A stretch of DNA of 37,019 bases from contig JACNMN010000019.1 of assembly GCA_020622165.1 (NCBI GenBank), positions 1 through 37,019 on the forward strand, written 5' to 3'. The notes beneath the pieces were generated by a model. It had not been told where the DNA came from. It made no database searches and worked only from the letters and a program-made list of their open reading frames with translations. This DNA is from Boseongicola sp. H5 (GTDB taxonomy: Bacteria; Pseudomonadota; Alphaproteobacteria; Rhodobacterales; Rhodobacteraceae). The first letter of the stretch is position 1, and the number at the start of each line of letters is the position of its first letter. The position numbers were made by a program, and so were the translations under genes. This document shows, one piece after another, positions 8,310 through 17,510 of the stretch.

Positions 8310-9206
8310 GACGACCTCGTTCACTCGATACTCACCCAGACACGCGGGCGATCTTTCCTCTTGGTTCGGTTGCCAAACGCCCTGCCCGACCACCCGCCGG
8401 GAGAGCGACATGAAACCGAAGTTTCTTTTCACGATGGAAAGTATTTCCAACTGCTTTGCGATGTCGGGCGTACTGCCTCGGCAATCGCTGCATAGCTATG
8501 CAATATCAAATCCAGGAGGTTTGTGAAGTCACGAATCCGACACTTGTACGACAGGTTGGGACATGAGGCTCGGCAGAGGGTCATCTGCACCGGCCTTTCC
8601 GTTAAGGTAAAGCTGCATAAACCTATTATTAACAAATTATTAGGGCATTCTCGCCACGCATTCCGACATCGGAAATCCGGCAGAAAAATAGGTCTTGGAC
8701 AGCCTGTTCAGTGGATCGAAACAATGAGAAACCTATCCCTTTAGACAGGTTTTCGGGGTCGTTTTATGGATCGTTCCAAAAAATGTTACAGGCACAAAGC
8801 CGATATCGCCGCGAATCGAAGCGTCAAAACACGGCTCAGCGCGAATCGCCGCCGCTGTCAGGCGCCCGGTTTGCGCGACCCGTCAGTCGCAATCGGGCAT
8901 GCTCCGATGCCGGAGTTATCGCGGAAGCCGGGCCTCATGTGGCGCGATCACGACCCCTGCCCCGCAGCCGCCCTTGCCCCGCAGCACCCGCAGAGATCGC
9001 GATCAGGTTCCGATCCCGCTGCCGCGTCTGCTCTCTGATCGACATGAGGCCAGACTGTGCGCCCGACCATATGGGCGCCGATCTTCCTGCGCAGGGTCAG
9101 CGGATACGTCCCCCTTACCCCTGCGGGATATCGCCCGCAGCGCCGTCTGCGATCCCGTCTCCCGCGCTGACCGCACGCAGGCCCGATCACCCAGGCCGTA
9201 TCAACT
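8310..9206. other. Long gene-poor stretch with clustered palindromes
   Basis: Nearly 900 bases lack a convincing gene. Just upstream of the Hint gene are three inverted repeats: GAAAC/GTTTC (8412-8425), TGGAAA/TTTCCA with a 3-base spacer (8435-8449) and the perfect 14-mer TGCATAGCTATGCA (8489-8502). An AGGAGGT at 8514-8520 precedes a GTG at 8523 by only two bases; the resulting 73-codon frame is basic and unrecognised. An AT-rich patch (about 8615-8645) contrasts with the GC-rich surroundings. The frame 8711-9211 is rich in Arg, Pro and Ala and lacks a ribosome site, so I do not call it. Confidence 0.5.
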
Positions 9207-9209
9207 CAT

Positions 9210-9227
9210 AATACAAACGTTTGTATT
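9210..9227. promoter_or_regulatory. LacI-type operator 1 (CUT2 sugar operon)
   Basis: AATACAAACGTTTGTATT is a perfect 18-bp palindrome of the LacI/GalR operator class with the central CG step. A -10-like CATAAT (9207-9212) overlaps its left end, so binding would block the promoter. It lies 57 bases before the binding-protein start at 9284. Near-identical palindromes occur at 22053-22070 and 25964-25981. Confidence 0.88.
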
Positions 9228-9283
9228 GCCTGAAGCCGCGAATCGTCGTTTGCTGGACCCATGAACGGCAAGGGAGGGATACC

Positions 9284-10318
9284 ATGACAGTCTCGATAAG
9301 GTCCGCGCGGCGGCTGGTGGCAGGTCTTGCCGCCTCGGCCTCACTGATGACGGCCACTAGCGCCATTGCGCAGGAGAGTTGCCTCGGCACCGCCGAAGCG
9401 CTGAACCTGACCGACGCGCAGGAAGCCGAGATCGCTGCCCGCGATCTGACCTTCGGCTTTCTGACGAACAACATCTCGGATGATTTCAGCCGCACACTGG
9501 TCGCCGGTGCCGAGGCCCATGCCGCGGAAATCGGCGTCGAACTGATCGTCAATAATGCTGATTTCGATGCCAATACCCAGCTTTCCCAATTCGATGCGCT
9601 GATCCAGCGCGGGGTCGACGGGATCTTTCTGACCGCCGTCGATGCGGGCTCCATCGGGCAGGCCGTCCGCCGTGCCAATCAGGCTGGCATCGCCGTCTTC
9701 ATCGTCGGCGGCGCGCCCGCGCGCGGCGATGTGATCAGCGTGATGAATGCCGCCAGCTATCAGGGCAGCTACGACGCCACAGCGGCGCTGATGGCCGAAA
9801 TCGGCGCACCGAACGCACAGATCGCGATCCTGGGTATCCCCTTTGCGCTGCAAACGATCCGCGACCGGGAAAAGGGTGTGCTGGATGCGGTCGGCGCCTC
9901 GGGCGGGCAGATCATTTCGCTGCAATCCGATTTCAGCCAGGACCGGTTGCTGGAACTGGCCGCAAACGTGATCCAGGCCAATCCGGATCTTGCGGGCATC
10001 GTCGCAACCTGGAGCCTTGCGGTAAACGCCGCGACCGAAGCGGTGGAACAATCGGGGCGGAATATCCCCATCGCAGGCTACGATTCAGAAGTGCCTGGAT
10101 ACATGGAGCTTCATTCCGACGACACCAATATCGTGGCTCTGTCGGGCCAGCAGGCGGCCCTTCAGGGGCGCGCGGCAATCGAAGGTCTGGCGCAGTCGAT
10201 CCTCGGGGCGGAACTGTGCGAGGAGATCATCACCCCGAACCTGCTGGTCACGGCCGAAAACTATGCCGAGATGTGGGCGATCCAGTATCCCGGCGTCACC
10301 CCACCCTGGGCGGAGTGA
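9284..10318 (+). CDS. Sugar ABC transporter substrate-binding protein, CUT2 (RbsB-like)
   Basis: Periplasmic binding protein of 344 aa, type I fold (family SBP_bac_4). The signal peptide ends around SAIAQES (residues 24-30). The mature protein shows the family motifs FGFLTNNISDDFSRTLVAGAE, then the block around QFDALIQRGVDGIFLTAVD and later IAGYDSE. The ATG at 9284 has AGGGAGGG five bases upstream. It opens a tightly packed operon with the double ATPase, two permeases and a lactonase. The operator at 9210 and the nearby xylose genes suggest a pentose (D-xylose or similar); the exact sugar is inference. Confidence 0.92.
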   Translation: MTVSIRSARRLVAGLAASASLMTATSAIAQESCLGTAEALNLTDAQEAEIAARDLTFGFLTNNISDDFSRTLVAGAEAHAAEIGVELIVNNADFDANTQLSQFDALIQRGVDGIFLTAVDAGSIGQAVRRANQAGIAVFIVGGAPARGDVISVMNAASYQGSYDATAALMAEIGAPNAQIAILGIPFALQTIRDREKGVLDAVGASGGQIISLQSDFSQDRLLELAANVIQANPDLAGIVATWSLAVNAATEAVEQSGRNIPIAGYDSEVPGYMELHSDDTNIVALSGQQAALQGRAAIEGLAQSILGAELCEEIITPNLLVTAENYAEMWAIQYPGVTPPWAE

Positions 10319-10392
10319 CACCGGTCAGCGTTTCGGGGGGCGCCGTCCCCCCGGGACACCCCCCGCGTGCCCGGCTGGCGGAAGGTTCCCGC

Positions 10393-11892
10393 GTGCTTCT
10401 TGAACTGTCCCATATCACCAAGCGGTTTCCCGGCGTTCTGGCGATTGACGATGCGCGGTTCGCGCTGGCCGCGGGCGAGGTTCATGCCCTCATGGGTGAA
10501 AACGGTGCGGGCAAGTCGACGCTGATGAAGATCGCCTCGGGCCTGTTCCAGCCGGATGCCGGAGAGATCAGGATCGACGGGCGCGCGGTCCGCCTCCCGG
10601 GCCCGGCGTCAGCCAAGGCCGCAGGCATCCATACGGTGTTTCAGGAACTGACCGTGCTGCCCAATCGCAGCGTGGCCGAAAATCTGTTGATCGGGCGCGA
10701 ACCGGTGCGCGCGGGCGGGCTGTGGCTGGATCGCCGGGCCCTGATCCGCACGGCAGAGCGCATACTGAACGATCTTGGCATTCCGCTGGAGGCCACCGCG
10801 CCTGCCGGGCGGCTGTCCACCGGGCAGCGGCAGATGGTGGAGATCGCCCGGGCCTCTGCGCAAGACCCCCGGGTTCTGATCCTTGACGAGCCGACCTCCT
10901 CGCTTGGCCGCGCCGAGGAGGAGCTTTTGTTTTCTCTGGTGCGCCGCCTTTCGGAGCGTGGCGTGGGCATCATCTACATCACCCACCGCATGTCGGAGGT
11001 ATTCGCCCTGTCCGACCGCATCACGGTCCTGCGCGACGGGCACTATGTGCTGAGCGGGGCCACGGCTGATCTGGACCGTCCCGCGCTGATCCGCGCAATG
11101 GTCGGCCGCGACGTGGCCGAAGACCGGCACGGCACGGCGGGCGAAGATCTGCCCGTGGCCCTTGAGGTCGAAGGGCTGGCGCGAGGCACGGCGGTGCGCG
11201 GCGCCAGCTTGTCGCTGAAGGCGGGCGAGGTTCTGGGCATGGCGGGGCTGATGGGGGCGGGACGGACCGAACTGGCCCGCCTGATCGCCGGAATAGACCG
11301 GCCCGACAGCGGCGGGATGATCCTTTTCGGCAGGCCCTACGCCCCGGCGGATATTGGCGAGGCCATGGCCCGGGGCGTGGCCTATGCCTCGGAGGATCGC
11401 AAACGCCTGGGGCTGGTGCTGCCGCTTTCGGTGGCGGACAACATCGCCCTGCCCAGTCTCCGCCGGCTGGCCCCGCGCGGGGTGATCGGCCCGAACCGCA
11501 TCGCCGGTTTCGCACGCGACTGGATGGAACGGCTGGGCGTCAGGGCCGCCGGCCCGAGCGTGGCGGTCGACACGCTTTCGGGAGGCAACCAGCAGAAAGT
11601 GGCGCTGGCGAAATGGCTGGCGACGGCCCCGCGCGTCATTTTGCTGGACGAGCCGACCCGCGGTGTGGATGTGGGCGCCAAGGCGGAGATCTACGCGTTG
11701 ATCCGGCAGCTTGCGGCAGATGGCGCCGCGGTTCTGGCGATTTCCTCGGAACTGCCGGAGTTGCTCCAGATCTCCGACCGGATCGCAGTCATGGCGCAGG
11801 GGCGCGTGGCCGGCATCCTCCCGGCGGAAACGGCGACCGAGGAGAACCTGCTGGAGCTGTCCTTCACCGAAGCCGCGGAGAGGGCCGCATGA
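10393..11892 (+). CDS. Sugar ABC transporter ATP-binding protein, CUT2 (RbsA/XylG-like)
   Basis: Cytoplasmic double ATPase of 499 aa, matching RbsA/XylG length. The first half has Walker A GENGAGKS (residues 35-42), signature LSTGQRQMVEIA and Walker B VLILDEPTSSL. The second half has a degenerate Walker A (LMGAGRTEL), signature LSGGNQQKVALAKWL and VILLDEPTRGVD. This one-intact, one-degenerate pattern is standard for the CUT2 class. The GTG at 10393 is chosen because GGAAGG lies seven bases upstream and the protein then begins with the expected LLELSHITKRFPGVLA. Its stop overlaps the next ATG. Confidence 0.92.
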   Translation: MLLELSHITKRFPGVLAIDDARFALAAGEVHALMGENGAGKSTLMKIASGLFQPDAGEIRIDGRAVRLPGPASAKAAGIHTVFQELTVLPNRSVAENLLIGREPVRAGGLWLDRRALIRTAERILNDLGIPLEATAPAGRLSTGQRQMVEIARASAQDPRVLILDEPTSSLGRAEEELLFSLVRRLSERGVGIIYITHRMSEVFALSDRITVLRDGHYVLSGATADLDRPALIRAMVGRDVAEDRHGTAGEDLPVALEVEGLARGTAVRGASLSLKAGEVLGMAGLMGAGRTELARLIAGIDRPDSGGMILFGRPYAPADIGEAMARGVAYASEDRKRLGLVLPLSVADNIALPSLRRLAPRGVIGPNRIAGFARDWMERLGVRAAGPSVAVDTLSGGNQQKVALAKWLATAPRVILLDEPTRGVDVGAKAEIYALIRQLAADGAAVLAISSELPELLQISDRIAVMAQGRVAGILPAETATEENLLELSFTEAAERAA

Positions 11893-12857
11893 CGCGCGCG
11901 GCCGTCCGCGCGCGCGGCCCGGGTCTGGCACGGCTGATCCGTGATCTTCTGCCCTATGCCGGGCTTTTGGGGGTGATCGTCTTCTTCGCCCTGTCCAGCG
12001 AATACTTCCTTGATCTGCGCAATTTCGAACGCCTCGTGACCGACAGCGCCACATTGATGCTGGTGGCCTTCGGCATGACGATGGTGATCCTTCTGGGGGA
12101 GATCGACCTGAGCGTGGGCGCGGTCGTCTCCCTGCTTGCTGTGATCCTGGCGCAGATCATGGAGGCGGGCGCGGGATGGCCCGTGGCGGTGGCGGCCGTT
12201 CTCGCTCTGGGCATACTCATCGGCGCGCTCAACGGTGCGCTCACGGTGCTGGGCGATATCCCCTCCTTCATCGTCACGCTTGGTGTGATGGCCATCGCCA
12301 CGGGGCTGGCCTATGTCTTCACCGGCGCGATCTCGGTTGCGATCATGAGCGAGCCGTTTCTGGTTCTTTTCTATGATGCCCGCGCCCTTGGCCTGCCTGT
12401 GCCGTTGCTGATCGTGGCCGTCACGTTCCTCGCCTGTCTTTTCTTTCTCGACCGGACCGTGGCCGGGCGGGAGCTTTTCGCCATCGGCGCGAATGCCGCC
12501 GCGGCGCGGCTGTCGGGTGTGCCCGTTCGCCGCCGCAAGATCATGGTCTTCGCCATCATGGGCGGGCTGGTGGCGATGGCCGCGGTGCTGTCGGCGGCCC
12601 GGCTCGGCAGCGGCGCGCCCGCGTCGGTTCCGGCCCTGACGCTTGATGCCATCGCCGCCGTGATCATCGGGGGCGCCAGCCTTTTCGGCGGCCGCGCATC
12701 GCTCCTGCGCACGTTGATGGGGGCGGCGCTGATCGCGGTTCTGAACAATGGCATGGTGCTGATGAACGTGAACATCGACCTGCAATATGTGGTCAAGGGC
12801 ATGATCATCCTTCTGGCCGTGGTGCTGGAGCGCCTCGCCTCGGGTGGGCGGTCATGA
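11889..12857 (+). CDS. Sugar ABC transporter permease 1, CUT2 (RbsC-like)
   Basis: Inner-membrane permease of 322 aa with about eight to ten membrane segments. The diagnostic block VILLGEIDLSVGAVVSL lies near residues 69-85, followed by the LNGALTVLGDIPSFIVTLG region. The C-terminal half has LDAIAAVIIGGASLFGG, as in RbsC/XylH proteins. The ATG at 11889 overlaps the ATPase stop (ATGA), and its own stop overlaps the next permease in the same way. CUT2 importers often use one homodimeric permease; here two different ones are adjacent, implying a heterodimer. Confidence 0.92.
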   Translation: MTRAAVRARGPGLARLIRDLLPYAGLLGVIVFFALSSEYFLDLRNFERLVTDSATLMLVAFGMTMVILLGEIDLSVGAVVSLLAVILAQIMEAGAGWPVAVAAVLALGILIGALNGALTVLGDIPSFIVTLGVMAIATGLAYVFTGAISVAIMSEPFLVLFYDARALGLPVPLLIVAVTFLACLFFLDRTVAGRELFAIGANAAAARLSGVPVRRRKIMVFAIMGGLVAMAAVLSAARLGSGAPASVPALTLDAIAAVIIGGASLFGGRASLLRTLMGAALIAVLNNGMVLMNVNIDLQYVVKGMIILLAVVLERLASGGRS

Positions 12858-13801
12858 AGCCGGCGCGCCGGCATATGGCCGATTACGGGCTGGCCGTGGC
12901 GCTGCTTGTGGTGCTGGCGGCGCTGATGCTACTCAGCCCTGCCTTTCGCGACCCGGCCAATCTGATCGGGATCGGGCGGCAGGTCGCGATCCTTGGCATC
13001 GCCGCCGCCGCGATGACATTCGTGATCCTGGCCGGCGAGATCGACCTCAGCGTCGGGGCGGTGGCCTCGGCGGCGGCGGTAGTGACCGCGATCGCGCTTG
13101 CCGGGGGGTACGGGATCTGGGCCCTCCCGATCGGCCTGGCCGTGGGCGCGGGCTTCGGGCTTCTGAACGGGCTACTGGTCGTCTATGTCGCCATCCCCTC
13201 CTTCATTGCAACGCTGGTAAGCTTCTTCATCGCGCAGGGCGTGGCGCTGACGCTGACCGGCGGCCGGACGATCCTGTTCGACGCGGAATGGTTCCGCCAG
13301 ATGTTTGCGACCGGGGTCTTCGCCGGCAACCGCGCGGCCTTCTGGTGGCTGCTGGCCGTGGCGCTGCTGATGTGGTGGCTTTTGGCACGCACGCGGTTCG
13401 GCGCGAATATCTACGCGCTTGGCGGCGACGCGGAAAGCGCGGGCATGCTGGGCCTGCCGGTGGCGCGGCTGCGGCTGGCGATCTTCACCCTGACGGGGGC
13501 GCTGATGGGGCTGGTGGGCATGATCCTGATCGCGCGGATCGGCAATGCGCGCGCCGATGGCGCAATCGGCCTTGAATTCGATGCCATCGCCGCCGCCGTG
13601 ATCGGCGGCACACGTCTGGGCGGCGGCGCGGGCTCGATGCCGCGCACGATGCTGGGCGTTGCGCTTATCGGCATTCTCAACAACGGGCTTGCGATCCTGA
13701 ATATCGATTTCAACACCCAACAGGTGATCAAGGGCGTGCTGGTCATCGCCGTGGTTCTGATCGACCGGTGGGCGCGCGGCGGCAGGGAGGTCCCGGAATG
13801 A
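12854..13801 (+). CDS. Sugar ABC transporter permease 2, CUT2 (RbsC-like)
   Basis: Second RbsC-family permease (315 aa), a divergent paralogue of the preceding one. The family block VILAGEIDLSVGAVASA and the later LEFDAIAAAVIGGTRLGGG are both present. The spacing of hydrophobic segments matches the partner. ATGA overlap with the upstream gene and a further overlap with the lactonase gene show strict co-translation. It probably pairs with the first permease in the membrane complex. Confidence 0.92.
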   Translation: MKPARRHMADYGLAVALLVVLAALMLLSPAFRDPANLIGIGRQVAILGIAAAAMTFVILAGEIDLSVGAVASAAAVVTAIALAGGYGIWALPIGLAVGAGFGLLNGLLVVYVAIPSFIATLVSFFIAQGVALTLTGGRTILFDAEWFRQMFATGVFAGNRAAFWWLLAVALLMWWLLARTRFGANIYALGGDAESAGMLGLPVARLRLAIFTLTGALMGLVGMILIARIGNARADGAIGLEFDAIAAAVIGGTRLGGGAGSMPRTMLGVALIGILNNGLAILNIDFNTQQVIKGVLVIAVVLIDRWARGGREVPE

Positions 13802-14664
13802 GACTTTGGACAGGCGACGTGGCGCAACTGGCCACCGGCTTCGGCTTCACCGAGGGGCCTTGCTGGATCCCCGGGCGCGACGCGCTCTTATTCACCGATA
13901 TCCCCGGCAACACCATCCAGATATGGCGCCCCGCGGATAATCGCGCGGAAACGCTGATCGGGAATGCCCATTTCGCGATTGGTCTCGCCCTGTCGCGACA
14001 TGACGAAATCCTCTGCTGCGAACACACGACCCGCAGCCTGACCGCCCGGTCAACCCGCGATTTCAGGCGCCGCGTCCTCGCCTCGGGCTACGGGCCGCAT
14101 GTCCTGAACTCCACCAACGACGTGATCTGCGCCTCGGACGGGACGATCCTGTTCACCGATCCGCCCTTTGGCGTGCGCTATCTGGATGGCGCCCTGCACG
14201 GCTATCAGCAGGCGCAGGAGCTGGACGGGGCGTGGGTGTTCCGCGTCACCGACCGCACCGACCGGCCTGAGCCGCTGATGACGGAGATTTACCGGCCGAA
14301 CGGGCTCTGTCTCTCGCCAGACGAGAAAATCCTGTATGTCTCCGACAGTTCCGAGATGCATCACAAGGTGCTGGCGATGGATGTGGCCCCCGACTGGAGC
14401 CTGTCGGGTCTGCGCGATTTCGCGGTGATGCCGATGGGGGTGCCTGACGGGATGCGCGTCGATATCGAGGGGCGGCTCTGGGTTGCCGGGGGCGACGGTG
14501 TCCATGTCTACGCGCCGGACGGTGCGCCGGTGGACCATGTGCCGGTGCCCGAGATGGTGACGAATGTGGAGTTCGGCGGCGCGGACCTGTCGGAGCTGTT
14601 CATCACCGCGACCCGTTCCCTTTACCGGGTCAGGACCAAGACGCGCAGCGGCCGGGCATGGTAG
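13798..14664 (+). CDS. SMP-30/gluconolactonase-family lactonase
   Basis: Predicted metal-dependent sugar lactonase (288 aa) with a six-bladed propeller fold. The first metal ligand is Glu19 in GFTEGP. NSTNDV near residue 104 and YRPNGLCLSPD give the Asn ligands, and GVPDGMRVD gives the Asp. No signal peptide is present, so it is cytoplasmic. It overlaps the preceding permease stop. Enzymes of this family open aldonolactones made by sugar dehydrogenases, which suggests that part of the imported sugar is oxidised rather than isomerised. The dehydrogenase at 20921 could be the partner (inference). Its end lies only 12 bases from the end of the convergent ATPase gene. Confidence 0.88.
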   Translation: MRLWTGDVAQLATGFGFTEGPCWIPGRDALLFTDIPGNTIQIWRPADNRAETLIGNAHFAIGLALSRHDEILCCEHTTRSLTARSTRDFRRRVLASGYGPHVLNSTNDVICASDGTILFTDPPFGVRYLDGALHGYQQAQELDGAWVFRVTDRTDRPEPLMTEIYRPNGLCLSPDEKILYVSDSSEMHHKVLAMDVAPDWSLSGLRDFAVMPMGVPDGMRVDIEGRLWVAGGDGVHVYAPDGAPVDHVPVPEMVTNVEFGGADLSELFITATRSLYRVRTKTRSGRAW

Positions 14665-14676
14665 GCCCGCCGGCGT

Positions 14677-15762
14677 TCAGAGCGAAGCGGATCGGAGGGA
14701 GGCGCCGGTCTCAGGTTCGAACAGATGCACCCGCGCCGGGTCTACGGAGACGCCGATCGTGTCGCCGGCCCTGATCGTCGCGGTGCCTTCGGTGGTGACG
14801 ATCAGCTCCGGCTCTCCTTCGGTGAAAAGATAACTGGCCGCACCCGTCGTCTCGACCGCATTGACCACAAGCGGCAGGGCATCGGGCGCATCGGGGGACC
14901 CGAGCACCATGTGTTCGGGCCGGATGCCGACCTCAACCTGCAGGCCTGGCGTGCCGGCGATCGTGGTTTCCAGCATCGGGTTGCCCGGCAGCGCCAACCG
15001 GACGGCGCGGCCATCCCCGGCGATGACGCCGGGGATGAAATTCATCGCCGGACTGCCGATGAACCCCGCGACGAACCGGTTCGCCGGCCGGTCGTACAGC
15101 GCCACCGGCGTGCCCTGCTGTTCGATCCGGCCAGCCTGCAGGACGACCACGTGATCGGCCATGGTCATCGCCTCGATCTGGTCGTGGGTGACATAGACGC
15201 TGGTCGCCCCGATCCGGTCGTGCAGCGCGCGCACCTCCTTGCGCATGCGCACGCGCAAGGCCGCATCGAGGTTCGACAGCGGCTCGTCGAACAGGAAGGC
15301 GCGTGGCTGGCGGATGATGGCGCGGCCCATGGCGACGCGCTGGCGCTGCCCGCCCGACAACTCGCGCGGGCGGCGGTCCAGCAGGGTTTCAAGCCCGATG
15401 ACGGCCGCCACCTCTTCGGCGCGCCGGGCCCGTTCGGCCCGGGACACCCCCTTGAGCCGCAACGCATAAGTCAGGTTGTCGCGAACGGACATGTGCGGGT
15501 AAAGCGCGTAGGACTGGAACACCATCGCCAGATCGCGCTTGCGCGGCGGCAGGTCGTCCACCGGCTCGCCTGCGATGCGGAGCGTCCCCGAGGTGATGCG
15601 TTCCAGCCCCGCGATAGAACGCAACAAGGTGGATTTCCCGCAACCCGACGGCCCGACAAGGGCCACGAACTGGCCCTTGGGGATCGCCAGGCTGATCTCC
15701 TTCAGGGCATGAAAGCGGCCATAGTGCTTTTCGACGCGGTCCAGCTCGATCTGATAGGTCAT
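14677..15762 (-). CDS. Sugar ABC transporter ATP-binding protein, CUT1 (UgpC/MalK-like)
   Basis: ATPase of 361 aa. Walker A GPSGCGKS is at residues 37-44, followed by signature LSGGQRQRVAMGRAI, Walker B AFLFDEPLSNLDA and switch VYVTHDQIEAMTMAD. The C-terminal ~120 residues form the regulatory TOBE/OB region typical of MalK/UgpC (IRPEHMVLG). The ATG at 15762 overlaps the stop of the permease gene by four bases. It is the last gene of the minus-strand operon that starts at the EthD-like gene. MalK-type ATPases can serve several importers. Confidence 0.93.
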   Translation of the reverse strand: MTYQIELDRVEKHYGRFHALKEISLAIPKGQFVALVGPSGCGKSTLLRSIAGLERITSGTLRIAGEPVDDLPPRKRDLAMVFQSYALYPHMSVRDNLTYALRLKGVSRAERARRAEEVAAVIGLETLLDRRPRELSGGQRQRVAMGRAIIRQPRAFLFDEPLSNLDAALRVRMRKEVRALHDRIGATSVYVTHDQIEAMTMADHVVVLQAGRIEQQGTPVALYDRPANRFVAGFIGSPAMNFIPGVIAGDGRAVRLALPGNPMLETTIAGTPGLQVEVGIRPEHMVLGSPDAPDALPLVVNAVETTGAASYLFTEGEPELIVTTEGTATIRAGDTIGVSVDPARVHLFEPETGASLRSASL

Positions 15763-16586
15763 TTCAGGGCTCCGGCGGTCAGGCCATTGACGATCTGCCG
15801 CTGCAACAGGACGAACGCGGCCAGGATCGGGGTGACATAGGTGGCGGCAAAGGCCATGATCGCGTTCCAGTTCACCACATTGGGCTGCAGGAAATTGGTC
15901 ATCCCGATCGAGGCGGGCTGCAGACGGTTATCGGCGATGATGGAGGCCGAATAGACGTATTCGCCGAAGCCGTTCATGAACACCAGAAGCGCCGAGATCA
16001 GCAGCCCGTTCCGCGCCAGCGGCAGCACGATCATGAAGAAGGCGCCGATGCGGGAGTTTCCGTCGACCAGCGCCGCCTCCTCCAGTTCGCGCGGCACGGT
16101 CATGAAAGCGGCCCGGCACAGGATGACGAAAAACGGCATCGTCTTGGCAGAGAATGCCAGGATCGTGGCAAAGCGCGGGTATTCCAGAAGACCGACCGAC
16201 GCGAAGCCCACGAAAATCGGCGTGACCATCAGCGACGGCGGCAGCACCTGCAACATCAGCACCGCGAACAGGGCCGCATCGATCCAGCCGTTGCGGTAAC
16301 GCGCCAGAACATAGGCGCAGCCCGATCCAACCAGCGCCGTGATCAGCGTGACGCCCGAGGCGATGACAAGGCTGTTGCCGATATAGCGCAGGATATTCGC
16401 CACCTCCCAGATGGTGGCGTAGTTGTCCCATTGCGGCGCACCGGGCAGGAACTCCGGCGGTACGGCGAAGATCGAGGATTGGGTCTTCAGGCTGGTGACA
16501 TACATCCAGTAAAGCGGAAAGAGATACACCGCCGCCAGCGCCAGCGCCACGGCCAGCAGCACCCGGTTTGTCACCGCCCCGCTCAC
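15759..16586 (-). CDS. Sugar ABC transporter permease, CUT1 (MalG/UgpE-like)
   Basis: Permease of 275 aa with six predicted membrane segments. The N-terminal block YLFPLYWMYVTSLKT is typical of MalG-type proteins, and the EAA loop is EEAALVDGNSRIGAF around residues 168-182. The start is a GTG at 16586 that overlaps the TGA of the partner permease (GTGA), so it depends on translational coupling. Substrate class is oligosaccharide; the neighbouring glycosidase suggests alpha-xylosides. Confidence 0.92.
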   Translation of the reverse strand: MSGAVTNRVLLAVALALAAVYLFPLYWMYVTSLKTQSSIFAVPPEFLPGAPQWDNYATIWEVANILRYIGNSLVIASGVTLITALVGSGCAYVLARYRNGWIDAALFAVLMLQVLPPSLMVTPIFVGFASVGLLEYPRFATILAFSAKTMPFFVILCRAAFMTVPRELEEAALVDGNSRIGAFFMIVLPLARNGLLISALLVFMNGFGEYVYSASIIADNRLQPASIGMTNFLQPNVVNWNAIMAFAATYVTPILAAFVLLQRQIVNGLTAGALK

Positions 16587-17485
16587 AGCTGCGTTTCCGC
16601 CTTGGTGGAGCGCACATAGATCAGCGACACGAACAGCACCACGATGATCATCAGAACCGAGATCACCGCGCCGCGCCCGAAATCGAACTCGCGGAAGGAC
16701 AGCTGCCAGGACCAGTATTGCGCCACGGTGGACGACCCCGCCGGCCCCCCTTGCGTGATCGCGGCGAACAGATCGAATTGCTGCAGGGTGAAGATGATGC
16801 CCAGGGCCAGAACTGCGCCGATGGTGGCGCGCATCATCGGCAGCGTGATGGTCCAGAAGCGCTGAAACGCGTTGGCGCCGTCAAGCTCCGCCGCCTCGTA
16901 GAGATCCCCGGGGATCGCGGCAAGGCCCACGGCCAGCAGGATCATGTTGAAGGGCGTTCCGTACCAGATATTGGCGATCAACACCGCATAGAGCGAGGTC
17001 TCCACATTCGAGCGCCAGAAAACCGGATCCTCGATCAGACCGAGGCTCTCCAGCAGATGGTTGATCACCCCGAAATCTCCCGACAAGAGCCAGTTCCAGA
17101 GAACACCCACCACCAGCCCGGGCATGACCCATGCCGCCAGAAACAGCCCCCGGATCCATGTCGCGCCGGTGAAATTCTGGTGAAAGAAAAGCGCCAGCGC
17201 GAAGCCGAACGTGAATTGCAGCGCGACCGAGCCAAGGGTGAAGACGATGGTCTGCCAAAGAACCCGGCCGGCCAGCGGATCGTCGAAGATAGCACGGTAA
17301 TTGTCGAACCCCGCATTGGGATGCCAGAGCGTCCCGAGGCTGAACACATCCACCGTCTGGAAGCTGATGATGACATTGTAGATCAGCGGCAGCCCCGCGA
17401 AGACCAGCAGATAACTGAGCGCGATGATGACCAGCAGGACATCGAAGCCGATCCCGTCGCGCAGGCTGCGCAGAATGCGTGTCAT
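16583..17485 (-). CDS. Sugar ABC transporter permease, CUT1 (MalF/UgpA-like)
   Basis: First permease of the CUT1 system (300 aa), about six membrane segments. The region LPLIYNVIISFQTVDVFSLG and the EAA loop YEAAELDGANAFQRFWTITL (about residues 192-211) are standard for the family. GAGGTGG precedes the ATG at 17485. A strong GC hairpin at 17511-17539 separates it from the upstream binding-protein gene, a layout that usually lets the binding protein be made in excess over the membrane parts. Confidence 0.92.
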   Translation of the reverse strand: MTRILRSLRDGIGFDVLLVIIALSYLLVFAGLPLIYNVIISFQTVDVFSLGTLWHPNAGFDNYRAIFDDPLAGRVLWQTIVFTLGSVALQFTFGFALALFFHQNFTGATWIRGLFLAAWVMPGLVVGVLWNWLLSGDFGVINHLLESLGLIEDPVFWRSNVETSLYAVLIANIWYGTPFNMILLAVGLAAIPGDLYEAAELDGANAFQRFWTITLPMMRATIGAVLALGIIFTLQQFDLFAAITQGGPAGSSTVAQYWSWQLSFREFDFGRGAVISVLMIIVVLFVSLIYVRSTKAETQL

Positions 17486-17510
17486 GATCCACCTCGCGGG
17501 GCAGGAAGAA

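Noticed and set aside
8523-8744. A 73-codon frame behind AGGAGGT
   Set aside because: The ribosome site is only two bases from the GTG and the product is unrecognised; kept as a possibility in the region note, not called.
8711-9211. A 166-codon plus-strand frame in the gene-poor stretch
   Set aside because: No ribosome site before its GTG, low-complexity Arg/Pro/Ala composition and overlap with the operator; not supported as a gene.
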